Shown: in pieces, positions 10,946 through 23,239 of the stretch
Numbering within the stretch: the first letter of the stretch is position 1
Layout of the letters: each line of letters starts with the position of its first letter
Assembly: GCA_013365325.1 (NCBI GenBank)
Contig: JABVXV010000501.1
Location: 1 to 33,403, forward strand
Source of the DNA: Dipetalonema caudispina
Lineage: Eukaryota > Nematoda > Chromadorea > Rhabditida > Onchocercidae
Length of the DNA stretch: 33,403 bases
Direction of reading: 5' to 3'
Position numbers and translations under genes: made by a program
The notes under the pieces: generated by a model
Database searches by the model: none
What the model was told of the DNA's origin: nothing
The model's input: the letters and a program-made list of their open reading frames with translations, nothing else

Positions 10946-11579
10946 CTTCGAACCTAACTTAGATGAAATTTCGTTAGATGAAATAAATCTTGCAAAATTA
11001 TTTCTTGGTCATAATTTTGAAGAAATTATTATCAAATCTTATCCTAATCATCATATTTTTATCATCCATCGTATTGCCTATTGCTAATCACATTTCTAAT
11101 AGTTCTGAATAATAGTTCAAAAATAATTCCAAAAAATTCGATTAATTTCACAAAGTTACGCCATATTGTTAATGCGATGATATAATGGACAGGAAATAGG
11201 CCTATTTTGAAATTTGTAAACCATTTGTATTACATCATACATTATATTGTATCATCATATTGTTCACTATATTATTTTATTAGATTGTATAATTAATTAC
11301 ATTAAAATATCATTAATTACATATCATTGTGATATTACTAATTATATTATTAGCTTTGTTATTTTATTGCATCATTCATTAAAATATTATATTATTAATA
11401 ATACTTTTATGTTATTAGCTACATATTATATAATATTTTAAACTATTAGTTGCATAATTGGTAAAGGAAGGCATTTTCAAATTTTTTGTTTAAAATATTA
11501 CTTGTGGCGAAAAAAAAAAAAAAGTGATGATATTTCGAGTTAGTAGTAATCGTTTTCATTGCTATTATAAAAAGGAAAT

Positions 11580-11657
11580 AAAAGAAAAGGAGGAGGAGGA
11601 GGAGGAAGAGGAGGAGGAAAGAGGAAAGGAAGAACAAAAAAGAGAAGGAAAAGGAAT
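11580..11657 (+). repeat. Polypurine tract with (AGG)n core
   Basis: Fifty-five consecutive purines (11580-11634) with an AGG/GAGGA core, one C at 11635, then more purines. Such mirror-like purine tracts can form triplex DNA. The minus-strand frame across it is a low-complexity Leu/Phe run, not a gene. Confidence 0.85.
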
Positions 11658-11996
11658 TAACAATAAACGTAATAATGGAAATTTTTATAAATTTTAAATC
11701 CATCATATATCGTAACATTCCTTTTTACCAATAATTGATGATGTAAAAAAAAAAGAGTAAGCAGATGAATGGAAAAAGAAAAAATTCATAGTAATAATTA
11801 CAATTTTTATTAATTAATATTAGCTTTTTCAGTTTATTTACCTTTAAATTCCTTTTTAATTGTTATTTACAATCAGTATCAATAGTAGCAATAGTAGTAA
11901 TGGTACCTGTGAAGAGTGATCACGAATAAAATCGGGTCGATATTTAGATATTTATGCTATGTTTACATTTCTATATATGTGTCTGTGTTTGTGTAT

Positions 11997-11998
<2 letters not shown>

Positions 11999-12032
<34 letters not shown>
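11999..12032. repeat. (GT)17 microsatellite
   Basis: Seventeen perfect GT units with imperfect TGTG-rich flanks from about 11978. It explains the open frames on both strands, which encode Cys/Val and His/Thr runs. Confidence 0.97.
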
Positions 12033-12033
<1 letters not shown>

Positions 12034-12297
12034 TTCGTCTGTATCTGTGTATCCGATATATACCACCTGGCGTTGCTATGCCAAATCTCAAATGAATCAG
12101 CTTTTTGTGGTGTTGTAATTCTAAAATGTACTAACAAACCATCAAATATCTTATACGTTTTTATTGATATTTTCTGTAAAATTTAATTAAACTTGTGGTC
12201 TATGCTTTTAAGGAAAATTTTAGTTGAATTGATGATGACTAATTATTGTAAATAATTGATCAATAGAATAATTACTGTCTGACTCACTCTAATTAGC

Positions 12298-12345
12298 TAA
12301 CTAACTCATTGATTAACTTATTAACTAACTCATTGCTTAACTCAT
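12298..12345. repeat. Two-copy 24-bp tandem repeat
   Basis: TAACTAACTCATTG begins both copies (12298-12321 and 12322-12345), which differ at two positions. Confidence 0.8.
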
Positions 12346-13450
12346 CAATATGTCCATACAATAATTAATTTTATTGTAAATTAAAAAGTCATAAGAAAAT
12401 ACAAATAGTTTCAAATTAAAACCAATTCATTTTTGTTTGTAATGCATGAAATTCTATTTTTTTTTCTCTCCTAAATAATATTGTTTATTCATTTAAAAGA
12501 TTAATTATTTTCTTTCTTATTACCACAGCAATTACAGTACAAAAAGTGAAAATCCAAAACTGAAATTTGGATTTGTATTCAAATTACTGTTGGTGAGAAG
12601 ATAATCAACAATAATTACCATGAAAAATTGGTCTACCTTATTGTCACCTCTTAGCTGATATGTTTAATTCTTTAGTATAAAGCAGAACAATCACTAAAAT
12701 TGTACCTTCTCCATTCTCTCTCTCTCTCTACCTTCCTTTCTTATTTAAATAGAAGTTATTGGTTTCTAAATTTAAAATTTCATCTTCCAGTTTTTCATGG
12801 TTTATTTCATCGTCTAACCGGTTCTTAGGATTTGTTGTCCGAGCATTAAAATGATTTGACATTTGAGAGATTTCAGATGAAATGCTTATATTTACTGCAG
12901 AATAATTCGGTCAATTCGATCAACATCTTCTAATAAACAAGTTTTTCCCATATAAATCAAAAATTTCCAATTAACATTCTCATATATTTTCAAAATTGCT
13001 ATTTATATATATAATATATTAGCTGTTTGTTCAATTTTTAATTTATTAGACATATTTATGTTTTACATTGTAATATTTAAAATTGCAGTATATTTATTTT
13101 GTGCTTATGTTGAATGATAACAAAATGTTTATTGATAAATTCTAATGGAAAATATTGAAATAAAAATTAAAATGAAAGATCTTTCAAATTTAACAGTAAT
13201 ATTCATATTTTACATGGATGAAACAAAGATATTTAAACGATCCTTTTCTTTCCTTCTTGAATTTAAACGAAAATTGCATGAAATCAATCTTTTGCACTTT
13301 TAATTTCCGGAATTTCAAAATGTTCGACGATAAGTATATAGATATATAATTCATTAACACTTAAAGAATAATTTCCATTTTGAGAATACTTACTTATTTT
13401 TCCGAATAAATAAATATGATGATTATGATAAGATTATTCACCATTACTTC

Positions 13451-13528
13451 TTTAACTCCAAATCTTTCCAATCGCGATTAATCATTAGTTTTAACTTCAA
13501 ATCTCTCCAATAATGATTAATCATTATC
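13451..13528. repeat. Two-copy 39-bp tandem repeat
   Basis: Copies 13451-13489 and 13490-13528 share TTTAACT, CAAATCT, TCCAAT and GATTAATCATTA blocks with a few substitutions. Confidence 0.8.
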
Positions 13529-15410
13529 CTTAATCTGTCCACGAAAAAGATTTATTGCTAGTTTGTGAATAAAAATTCTCCTAACCACCGAAAATTTTCA
13601 AAATTTAAGTACGTTTTTAAGTAATTTGAATTTAAATAATTTAAGTACCAAATTTTCTCTTTTTATTTCGGTGAATTCAAATAAGTAATTCGACTAAAGA
13701 TTTTATTTTTTTATTTCTTTTAATTTTTCGATTCATTGTTACCAATTGTTATCGGGTCAAAATTTTCGGCCTAGTAACCCTTTTTAATAACCATGACTAA
13801 CAATCATTGTCATGATTAAATTAAATAATCAGCTACTAAATTTGTCATAAGCAGAGAACCTTTCCGGCACGAAGGTAAGGTCAATTCTTACATTTTAAAT
13901 AAATTTCATTTATTCCAACAAAAAAAAAAGTGTTGCAAAAAATTTTTTCATCTATTTCGTAATATATCGTACTCGTTTTTATTGTACAGTATTACTTTTT
14001 TTTCTGGTAAAAACAGTAAATATATTGAAAATTATGAATACCGTATATATTGTCATTTATTTCAGTAAAATATTTATTGCCACAAAAAATTCATATTATG
14101 CTTTTCCGGATTATTCGTCACTTATTTCTAGTGCCACTACTGTTATTACTTTATATTTACTATCATATTTGTTATCGAACCTTTTACTTGGTACCATTAC
14201 TTTTGTTTTGACAATATTATTTATTGGCTGATACTATTAACCTTTACTGAATACCATTACTCGCCATTCGGTATTAGTGTTTATTTTGTTTGTTTACTAT
14301 TAGTTAGGTCACATTTTGGCCGTGATATCGATTACTTCTTATTTGATATTTGAAGGATTGTTTTTAATTTTACTATTAAAATTGTCAAAATTTAGCGTAG
14401 TTTACTGATTAATGAAAACAAAAAAATTCCAATGATTGAAATATAGGTAAGGAAAAAAAAAATTATATATTTGAAAAGATGTAAATTATCATTCTGTCCT
14501 TTTAAATCGAATTTTTATTGAAAAAAAAAAAAGGGAAAAAAAGACAATAAATGTTACATTCAGAATATTTTTTGATAATTTTGAAGTAGCAATGTATCTA
14601 ATATAATTCCTTGAATGAATAATAATTCATTAAATTAGCAATAATAGATGTCCGTTTCTTATCTTAAATATTTATCAAATGATATAATCCGGTAAAATGT
14701 GTTTAATTCAATGTTAGTTGATAATTATTATAAGAATAATTGAAATATTTGTCTGCCTGTATCAACATTAAATCGATTAATTGAACTAATTTGTATTTGA
14801 ATCAAACATATACCAGTATATAAGTGCATAAAAATTGATGGTATTTTTTATTTTGTCAAAAATTGCAATGTAGTGATAATTCTTTTGACCTAAATAATCC
14901 TTTTCTACTGTTCCTCTCATCTATCTGGCATATCCTATTTCTTCCTCTTCTTCTTTTCTTTTTCCCTTTCCTTCCACTTATTTTTTTTTTTTTTGTATAA
15001 AAATTTCAATAACATTTGGCTTTTTAATGAGAAATAGCGAGAAAACGGAGAAAGATTGTATAGCGGATTGAAAATGATAAAAAGTACACCAATAAGACAG
15101 TGAAATTTTCAATTTCCTTATCATTTTACAATCCTATTCTGCAATTAATTAATTTTTAATAAAAAAAGTTTTTCCTATTAAATATTTGTATTAAGAAACA
15201 GAAAAGTATGACAATATGAAATTATGTATATATAATATAGTGATGAAAATTTCAGTTTTTTTTTTTCCTTAAAAATTTAGCATATCATCTACAACATCAT
15301 ATTTTAGGACTTTTCTTTAATTAATGATTATGATTGGACTTATTATAATTGATTACACTAGGTAGGGTTAATTATCTGCATGCAAATTTTCTATAGACGT
15401 TGAGAAAAAC

Positions 15411-15449
15411 AGATGATATGATGAATTATTCTCTTTCATCGTATCATTT
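15411..15449. repeat. 15-bp inverted repeat, 9-nt loop
   Basis: ATGATATGATGAA (15413-15425) pairs with TTCATCGTATCAT (15435-15447) with one T-G position, and two further pairs extend it outward. Confidence 0.7.
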
Positions 15450-15612
15450 CCTTATCACTGTCATATCTTTTCATGTCTTTATATTTTTTGCTGCAATTCT
15501 CAATGACCTTGATCAACCTTTGACCTTCAGTAAGGTTTGAATTTATTTATTGAACCAGTAAAAGGTTAATAAAAGTCCATTTTTATTGTGCAGTATTAGT
15601 TGCTATGCAACC

Positions 15613-15637
15613 AAACTATAGTATACGACTATAGTTT
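15613..15637. repeat. 9-bp hairpin, 7-nt loop
   Basis: AAACTATAG and CTATAGTTT flank TATACGA. It is short and may be a chance occurrence. Confidence 0.55.
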
Positions 15638-18600
15638 TGTTTTATTTGCTTACTATCCAATTATCCGACAAACAAAAAAAAAGAATCATACTTGTCAAGT
15701 CGTATGTATTTATAAAATGATTAAAAATAAAAAAATTTATGAAATAAGTTTTATTCTTCTCCATTTCATATTTGTTTATTTATTTGCTTATTTATATCGA
15801 TGATTCACTTATTTGTTTATTCATTTATTTTCATCTATCATTTCCATCATCACAATCTTCATCAAAAATCTCATTTCCTTCCTCTTTCGATTATTTGTGA
15901 TTATCTATCGACGGAATGAAATGCTCATTTGTTTCTTCTTAAATAATCGATCCTTTCGCTTCCTATGACCGGTTTCCCGAACAAATTCAAATCCATTCCC
16001 TTTCTACATCTCTGCTGATAAATTAACAAATCAAAATTCCGGATTGATGCAAATATTTTAGTACGAACAATTTGACTTTAATTCAAAACACTAATTTCCT
16101 TATCACAACTCTTATTTCTTTCTCTTGCTATCCATTTTCTGTCCATTATTAATCTTATCTTACTTCATCTTCTTTTTTCCCTTTTCCTTATCATTTCTTT
16201 TCTTTGGATTCATCAATAGTGTTAATAATTTTTACAATTTTCCTTTCTTCGGTAAAGAACAAGAGAAGAAAAAAAAAAAAAAAAATGGGAGAAGAAAACA
16301 AAAAGTAACCGGTTTTTATGCAAATTCGTTTGCTGACAAATTCAGGAATACTTCTGAAAGGATTTATATCATTGTATCCTTCCGCCTTCTACCATCACTT
16401 CCATAGAATGGTTGAAGTCTTTTGTAACGATGTTTCCAACAACGATAACCTTGTCAATTTCCATCTTAACTACCATTGTTCATTTTTAAATCTCTTACAT
16501 CATCATTCACAACATTTACTTACTTTTATTTCATCTTTATAACTAATTACTAAAACATTACAATTTTCAAGAAATTTAAATGTAAAATTTTCCCAGAATA
16601 TCTAGTTAGAAGTATCAAGCGATACAATATATTAGAAAGCGAAAAATTGAATTATCATGATATTTACAGTAATCGGTAATTACCTCAGCAATTACGTCAT
16701 GCTTCTTTTCTTTAACAAGTAAATTTTTACACCATTTATGCATGAAATCTTAACTAATTTTGCTGAAATATGGTTATATTAGTAGTTTGTTAAATTCTAA
16801 ATTTCAATAATATGCTTAAAATTTTATGCAAACCAAATTTTTGTACTAACAAAGAAAATTTCACATAACTCAAAAAAAAATTTTTCTTTTCAGACTTTCG
16901 CATATTTGAACAAATACAATCCAAATTCTCAAAGCAAAAACAAAAGAATGAACTTGAAAAATTTGAAAGATTTGATAATTGGGATTTAAAAATATTGAAA
17001 TTTCAATATTCCATACATTTACTGCAAATAAAATATCCATCTTCAAAAGAAAAGATATCATTGTTGCTATACATTTATAATTTACCATTGGAATGTTCAA
17101 AATTTTAGTGAAAGTTAAAAATAAATGATGAGAAAACAAGTTTGAAAATAAAGTAACAAAATATTAGTGGAATAATTTCGTTGCATATCCTTTCAATGTA
17201 TTCATTTTTTCGTTTTTAATTTTTCTTGCTTTGATTTAACTTAAAAATATTACCCATTTTTCAGCTTTTATTATTGATAATAACAATGTACTGTATTGAA
17301 TTCTATATTTTTAGTTATTTGATTATTAAATTTTTTGCCTCAATTAGATAATATGTTTTTCTTGTTTTTCTTACTTATATTCATCGATCGCATTGAAAAA
17401 ATAAAAAATTTTCCTTTTCTCTCTTACTTATTTATTTATTTATTTTATTTGTTTTTTATTCTTTTCTTCTCTTCCATTTTTCTTTTTCTTTTATTTTAAA
17501 TTGTATATTTCGAAATAGTTGAAAGAATTTAAGCCTATGATATTAATAACATGAGAATACGATTGCTATATTCCAATCAGATACAATTATATGCATATGT
17601 ATATAGTTCAAGGTTAGTTCTTGTTATAATCTCAATGATGGAAGTATTTCTTTAGTTAAATCATAAAAGTAGCGGTGAAGAGGAAAATGATAGGAAAATT
17701 TTAATAATAAATAATTTATGATTGTATTATAACAAATTTACATTAGGTTAAGTAATGAATTACTTTGTATTATTCATGAATTGGTTAACAAAGTAAAAAA
17801 TATTAAATTTTGATATTAGACTCATTTCGTCTTTTTTTTTTGAAATATCACTGATGATTGAATATAAGAATTTAACAATTTAAATAATCAAACGAGATAA
17901 AATTAAACGAATAACAGATGATCGTATTCATTAATTTCTAATTAAGCATTGTTATAATTAACGAAATTAATTGAATGACAAGTTGTTGTCATTGTTATTA
18001 TTATAATTATTATTGTTTATTCTTTCTCTGCTTATGTATATGTACATATATATGGATTTATTTATAAAAAAGCATTAAAATTAGATTAAAAAAATATTAG
18101 CTAACATATATAATAAATTAATTATTTGCTATAGATTTAATGAGCTAATAAACGTGAAGTGAATATTTGATAAATGATAATAGTAATAAATACGAAATGA
18201 TAAGAATGATAAATTTAAAGAATAATATGAAATGATAAAATTTGATAAATTTTTATGAATTATTTATTATATAATTTTTGTAATTTATAAGAATGTTAAA
18301 TTCATGTTAGTAATAAAATTATAATTTGCAATCATTTTTTTATTCATTGATTTTTTTCTTTTTTTTTTCACCTCTTTCGTACTAAAATATATGATGCATT
18401 GATAGATTTGTTTAATAGATCGAGTAAAATGATGATGATAGACTGGACTAGACAAGAGGTTAAGTATAAAAGGAAATGAAGGTCAAAATGAAGTAGCATC
18501 ATATGTAGATGTGAATCATAAATGAATGATGAAGGAGGAATGAAGTAAAAAGGACGAGAAGATATCGAATCTGAAATGCTACTACGCAATAATTCGTTAT

Positions 18601-18641
18601 AGGTTGAATGATTGAAATATATTGATGGCGATGACCTTGTA

Positions 18642-18708
18642 CTCTTCCTTTTCCTCTTCCTCCTTCTATTCCTCTCTCTCCTTTATCCTCAATTTCTCTT
18701 CCTCTTTT
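18642..18708. repeat. Polypyrimidine (CT-rich) tract
   Basis: Near-continuous C/T with a handful of A interruptions, for example CTCTTCCTTTTCCTCTTCC. It is simple sequence. Confidence 0.75.
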
Positions 18709-19020
18709 AAGTAGTAGTATTAGTACTATTATTAGTTGAGTAATCCAATTTTGAACATTTTAGAGAAAAAGTTGAAATGAAAAGGTTAAAAAAAAAAAAA
18801 AAAAGAAAAAAAGAAAATGAAATTTTCTTGTTCCTCTTTTATTATTTCCTTCATTACTTCTTATCCGGTTCGTTTAGCTATGTATTCATTCCGTTTTATT
18901 CATACAATAACTTTTCTGGTTTAATCATTTAATGTTTAAGTTTCATATTTTTAAATCATATATTTTTGTTCTATTTCTTTTATTTTTTATTTTTATTTTT
19001 TAACAGATTTATTTTTATTA

Positions 19021-19172
19021 CATTTAATAAAATCTAATTTATTTTAATATATTTTATAATCCAAAAATCAATTAATAATGGTGTATTACTTTATTTCACT
19101 AATATACTATTATTAATTGATTTTTTGGATTATTTCTACATCTAATGAAATCTAGTTTATTTTAATATATTT
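19021..19172. repeat. Inverted repeat between two direct repeats
   Basis: Arms 19056-19087 and 19101-19133 are inverted copies of about 32 bases with one indel and two mismatches, around a 13-base spacer. Outside them a direct repeat of about 34 bases starts at 19021 and again at 19139 with three mismatches. The spacer motif TTATTTCACTAATATACTAT recurs near 19320. Confidence 0.8.
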
Positions 19173-22100
19173 AAATTTTACTAAAAAATCTTTTGCAATC
19201 ATTGAATAACTATCAATATATAATAATCATATTATATTATATTAACAATTATATCATATATGTATATATTCATTAGTATTGCATCAGTAATTTTCATCGT
19301 CAAAAATATCACCATCATTTTATTTCACTAATATACTATTACCAGATTGTTTTTTCCCGTTATCATATCATCCTAACCTTTCATCATTATTTTTCAATTA
19401 ATTCCTTTGTTTCTTAAATAATAATACATATGTGTTATCGTTTCTATGTTTATCACTGATCATTATCTAATTGAATTGAAAAAGATTCATTCATTGCCTT
19501 TCATTGTCAGACTATTTCTTCTCATTTTTTTAAAATTCTAAAAATTAAATCAATGAATTGTTTGAATAAATTTGACAAAATTGTATTACAATTCTGTTTA
19601 ACTAAAGTATATTTGATTACTACTAATTAACATATATGCATTTATTTATACAATATTAAGTTTTAAATTATCATCAATAACTGTATTACATAATATAATA
19701 TAATCACTTTACATTGTTTTTCTTTCCGATATGGATTACAGTATTTGATTATTCAATATGCATTTATGTCTTATTGATTTTCAAATGCAACCACATATAA
19801 TTTTCCTGAATTAAGTTTATTCCATCAAAACCAATTCCATTTAATTAATCCATTCAATCTAATTATATTCTTTCATCTCTTTTTTTTTGATAATCATTTC
19901 CTTTTTTTCCAAAATTTTATCTTCCTTATCGTTTTATATTTCTAACCGAAAAGATTATATTTCAATAAATAGAATTAAAAACGAAAAATTATTGTTAAAA
20001 TTACATTTTCAGGTAATTATTTTAATTTTGCCATTGTTTGTTTGTTTTTTTCTTTTCCCTTTCTCACAAATAATTTCGTTTTCATTTACTGTCACTAATC
20101 TAAATGTAATTTTCCTTTTCCTTTTCTTTTTTTGTTTTTTCTCTTCGTTCATTTCATCAGCAAATTTATTGTAAATGTGGCGACAATAACGTTGATGAAA
20201 ACCTTTAGCTCAATTATTTGCCATTCTTGATCGATTCGATGATATCACTCTTTCCATCCTTGTTCTTTTCCTTTTCTTTTTTTTTTTTGATTTCACCATT
20301 AAATTTCATTTTCCCTTATATTTGAAGTTTTTTTTTTTTTTCCTTCTTTGCTTGTTCCATTTTTAAAGAACAAAAAGAATGTATATGCGGTAGGTAATAA
20401 GGTGATACTAAATGAGATTAGAGAATTTTAGGATGTAACGAAATGATGAAATGGATGCAATAAATCGATTGCTTAAAATTCGAATTAAATGATCCATTGA
20501 GCTTTAATCCTTGACATTCATAGAAGTTCAAATATTTACTTCAGTTAGGTTAAGAAGGTATAATTATCGTATTGTTTCATTTATTATTTCCTTCATTAAG
20601 AAGAGAAAGCTTTCTTATGAAGGTTTAAATAACAAATTATAAAGTACCATCATATTATGAATGTATAATCTCAAAACATGGGTAATCGATTAATTAATAG
20701 GTTTACCGAATAGATAATGTTAAAATTTAGTCAATCGATTGAATGATAGTTTTTCTTTTTGTTATTATTTCTTCAATCTATGTCTATCTCTTTTAATCTA
20801 AATGATTTCAAAAAACAATTGGTACTTCTCAAAATTTTGCAAATATCAATCAACAAATTGAAGAAATGTTGTGCATTCATCTAATGATATTTCAGTATTC
20901 TCAACTGGTTTTTCCTAAAAAATTAAAGTAAGAAATGAGTGAAAACTGATATGATGATCTGTTTTTCTCATATTGTTAACCTAATAAATGAAAACCGGAA
21001 AATAAACTTTTTGCAGGATGAATAAGGCATGCGATATTTGCACAATTACTAATAACTATTGATCAATTTGTGTGAATTAATCATTTCTTCTCAAATAATG
21101 TCTTCCTAGTTTCGTTAAATTTTCTAATCCAAAAAAAAAAAAAAAAAAATTAGCGAAAAAAAAAAGGAAAAATCGCTTTTTAAGTTTTTCATCATTTTCC
21201 AACATCATCATATAGTATTTCAATTGATTATCTTAATGATGGCATAAATAGTTCGAAACTTTTTTGTTATTGTTATGCCAAAGATTGTAATGTAATAATC
21301 AAATTAAATCAAAAATGAATGATGATATTTCATGGTACTTCAATAATTTATCCAAAAATAATAATCAAATTAACTAAAATATAAGGATATTTTTTTTTTA
21401 AATTTCGCAAAATTATTAATTAATTTAAAGTTGATTTTTTATATTCGTCAAATAAAATATTCGAATTACACTTTTATGATTCATCAATGATACGATTTCT
21501 ATGTTAATGCAATTATTATTTCTACAGAAATATACATATATTCATTTTTCTTTTCGTTCTTCGTTCATTTTATTTTTTTTTCCCACGAATTTGAAATTAT
21601 GTTAATTTTTTCTCTATGCTGAAGTGACGTTGACATTGATGATAGGAAAGGTAGCGACAATGAAAGGATAGGACAAAAGCTAAAAACCCATGCTAATGAT
21701 TTTTTTCTTTTTTCGACTATTATAATTACAATAGCTTGCTTAAATTTAATTAAAACATGTTAATACCTTTCCCTGCCATTTACTAAAATATTATATAATT
21801 ATTTTCTGTTAATAATTTTTTTTTTTTTTGAAATTAATAATTATTATTCTTTTTTTAATTGGTAACTTTCGATGTTATAATTGTATGCAATTTGTCAAAT
21901 TTCCTTTTTTTTTTACCTCTTCCGTGAATGTTTTTCTTTTGTTTTCTCTTTCTTCTCTTCATTTGTTTATTTGTCTGCTTAGGTAAAATTAATGTTTGTT
22001 TACATTGCAGACCAGAAAGATTAATGAAATTTCAAAAAATATAATTTAAAATAACTTATTTTATTTTGTTGAAAAAAATTGCTTTTAACTGATTCTATTC

Positions 22101-23070
22101 AAAATAAAATTTGAGGTTTTTTCATACCATTCGTCATGAGCTTTTTTGTTTTGAAATATATTGCTTATTCGCTGAATAAATTTCAAATTTTCATATGACA
22201 CATCACTTTTTTTTCTTTTTTTTTTATGCTTTAATTTATTCATTTTGTTAATAATTTATTATCAGCAAGCTTATCGTAGTAATTTTTATTAGATTGATAT
22301 TTTGTTAGTTTCATCTAAAAATAATATCTATTTCAGTTTTCATTCAAATTTAGAATCTCATCTAAAATATCTATTTCAAAAGTTTTTGACAATTTGATAG
22401 CGTCATAAATAAATAAATTGTTATATTTATTGTATATCCATTATACCAATATTTTTTTTTTTTTTTTTTTGCAAATTTAATATATCCTTAGTATAATTTT
22501 TTTTAATAATTGTTTAAGTTGAATTTTGAAACTATTTTCTTTGGGAAAATTCAAAAAAAGTACGATGTAATAAAACAGAAATTATTCTCATTTTTTGTAA
22601 TCGATTAGTAATTTACAAAAGAAACTAATTAAAGTGCTTCACTATCTCATGCAAAATATATATAAATATGTCAAAAATATTTTTGTTCTATTTTTAAATA
22701 AAATAAAACGAAAAAATTATATCCATTTTAAGGTATCAGTTCTTTTTCGTCATCGTTCCGAATCAACCTATCGTACAATTTGTATAATTTCTACAATAAC
22801 GATTCATTCTTTTCTCTTATTCTCCTGTTTATCCTTCCAGCATTTTTCTATTAACTTATCCAACCTGAATCTCTTCCTCCAATACTGTTAATTATATTTG
22901 AATTAATTTAAATTCACTGCAAAGAATTCCTGATGTGTTCCCTTTATCTTTTTTATTTTTAGATAGGCGAAAAAATCGTAATAAAACCGGAACATATAAT
23001 ATATACATATGAATTGCACATCTTTTATATCACTCAAAAATTCCACAATATCAAACTAACATAATTATTG
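19173..23070. other. AT-rich stretch without an identified gene
   Basis: Mostly T-rich simple sequence on the plus strand, including runs at 20328-20341 and 22452-22470, and a poly-A run at about 21130-21149. Frames at 19887-20174 and 22634-22891 (95 and 85 codons) are Phe/Leu/Ile-rich and look like translated T-runs. Confidence 0.55.
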
Positions 23071-23079
23071 TTCGATAAG

Positions 23080-23235
23080 CCCATAAGATGAAATCGATGT
23101 AATTGTCCCGAAAAGTTCATAAAATGAAAAGTAGCATAAGACAAAAGAATATTGAAATTCGATAATATCGAAGAAACTTGTGATCTTATGGGAAAAGATA
23201 TGATGTTGATCTAATCGATAAAGATTAGAATCAAC
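23080..23235. repeat. Cluster of inverted repeats
   Basis: CCCATAAGAT (23080-23089) and ATCTTATGGG (23183-23192) are perfect 10-bp inverted copies. Between them TTCGATAATATCGAA (23158-23172) is a palindrome. Just after them GTTGATCTAATC (23205-23216) pairs with GATTAGAATCAAC (23223-23235) with one bulge. Confidence 0.75.
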
Positions 23236-23239
23236 GTTA

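Larger units (their letters stand above)
8252..11570. other. AT-rich stretch without an identified gene
   Basis: I see only chance-like open frames, for example 62 codons on the minus strand at 8548-8360 and 68 codons on the plus strand at 9393-9599. Both are somewhat exon-like but of no known family. The stretch also has hairpins at 10762-10784 (8-bp arms) and 10879-10945. I saw no tRNA B-box or spliced-leader sequence. Confidence 0.5.
12346..18640. other. AT-rich stretch without an identified gene
   Basis: Contents are simple CT, poly-A and poly-T tracts, a 39-bp tandem duplication at 13451-13528, hairpins at 15411-15449 and 15613-15637, and chance-like frames such as the hydrophobic 68-codon frame at 14025-14231. 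I see no exon chain, no tRNA and no transposase. Confidence 0.55.

Noticed and set aside
11952..12186. Open frames on both strands across the GT repeat
   Set aside because: Cys/Val and His/Thr runs come from (GT)17; nothing protein-like outside the repeat.
14025..14231. Hydrophobic 68-codon frame resembling a membrane protein
   Set aside because: Leu/Ile/Phe/Tyr content is what T-rich sequence encodes; no start context, partner exon or motif.
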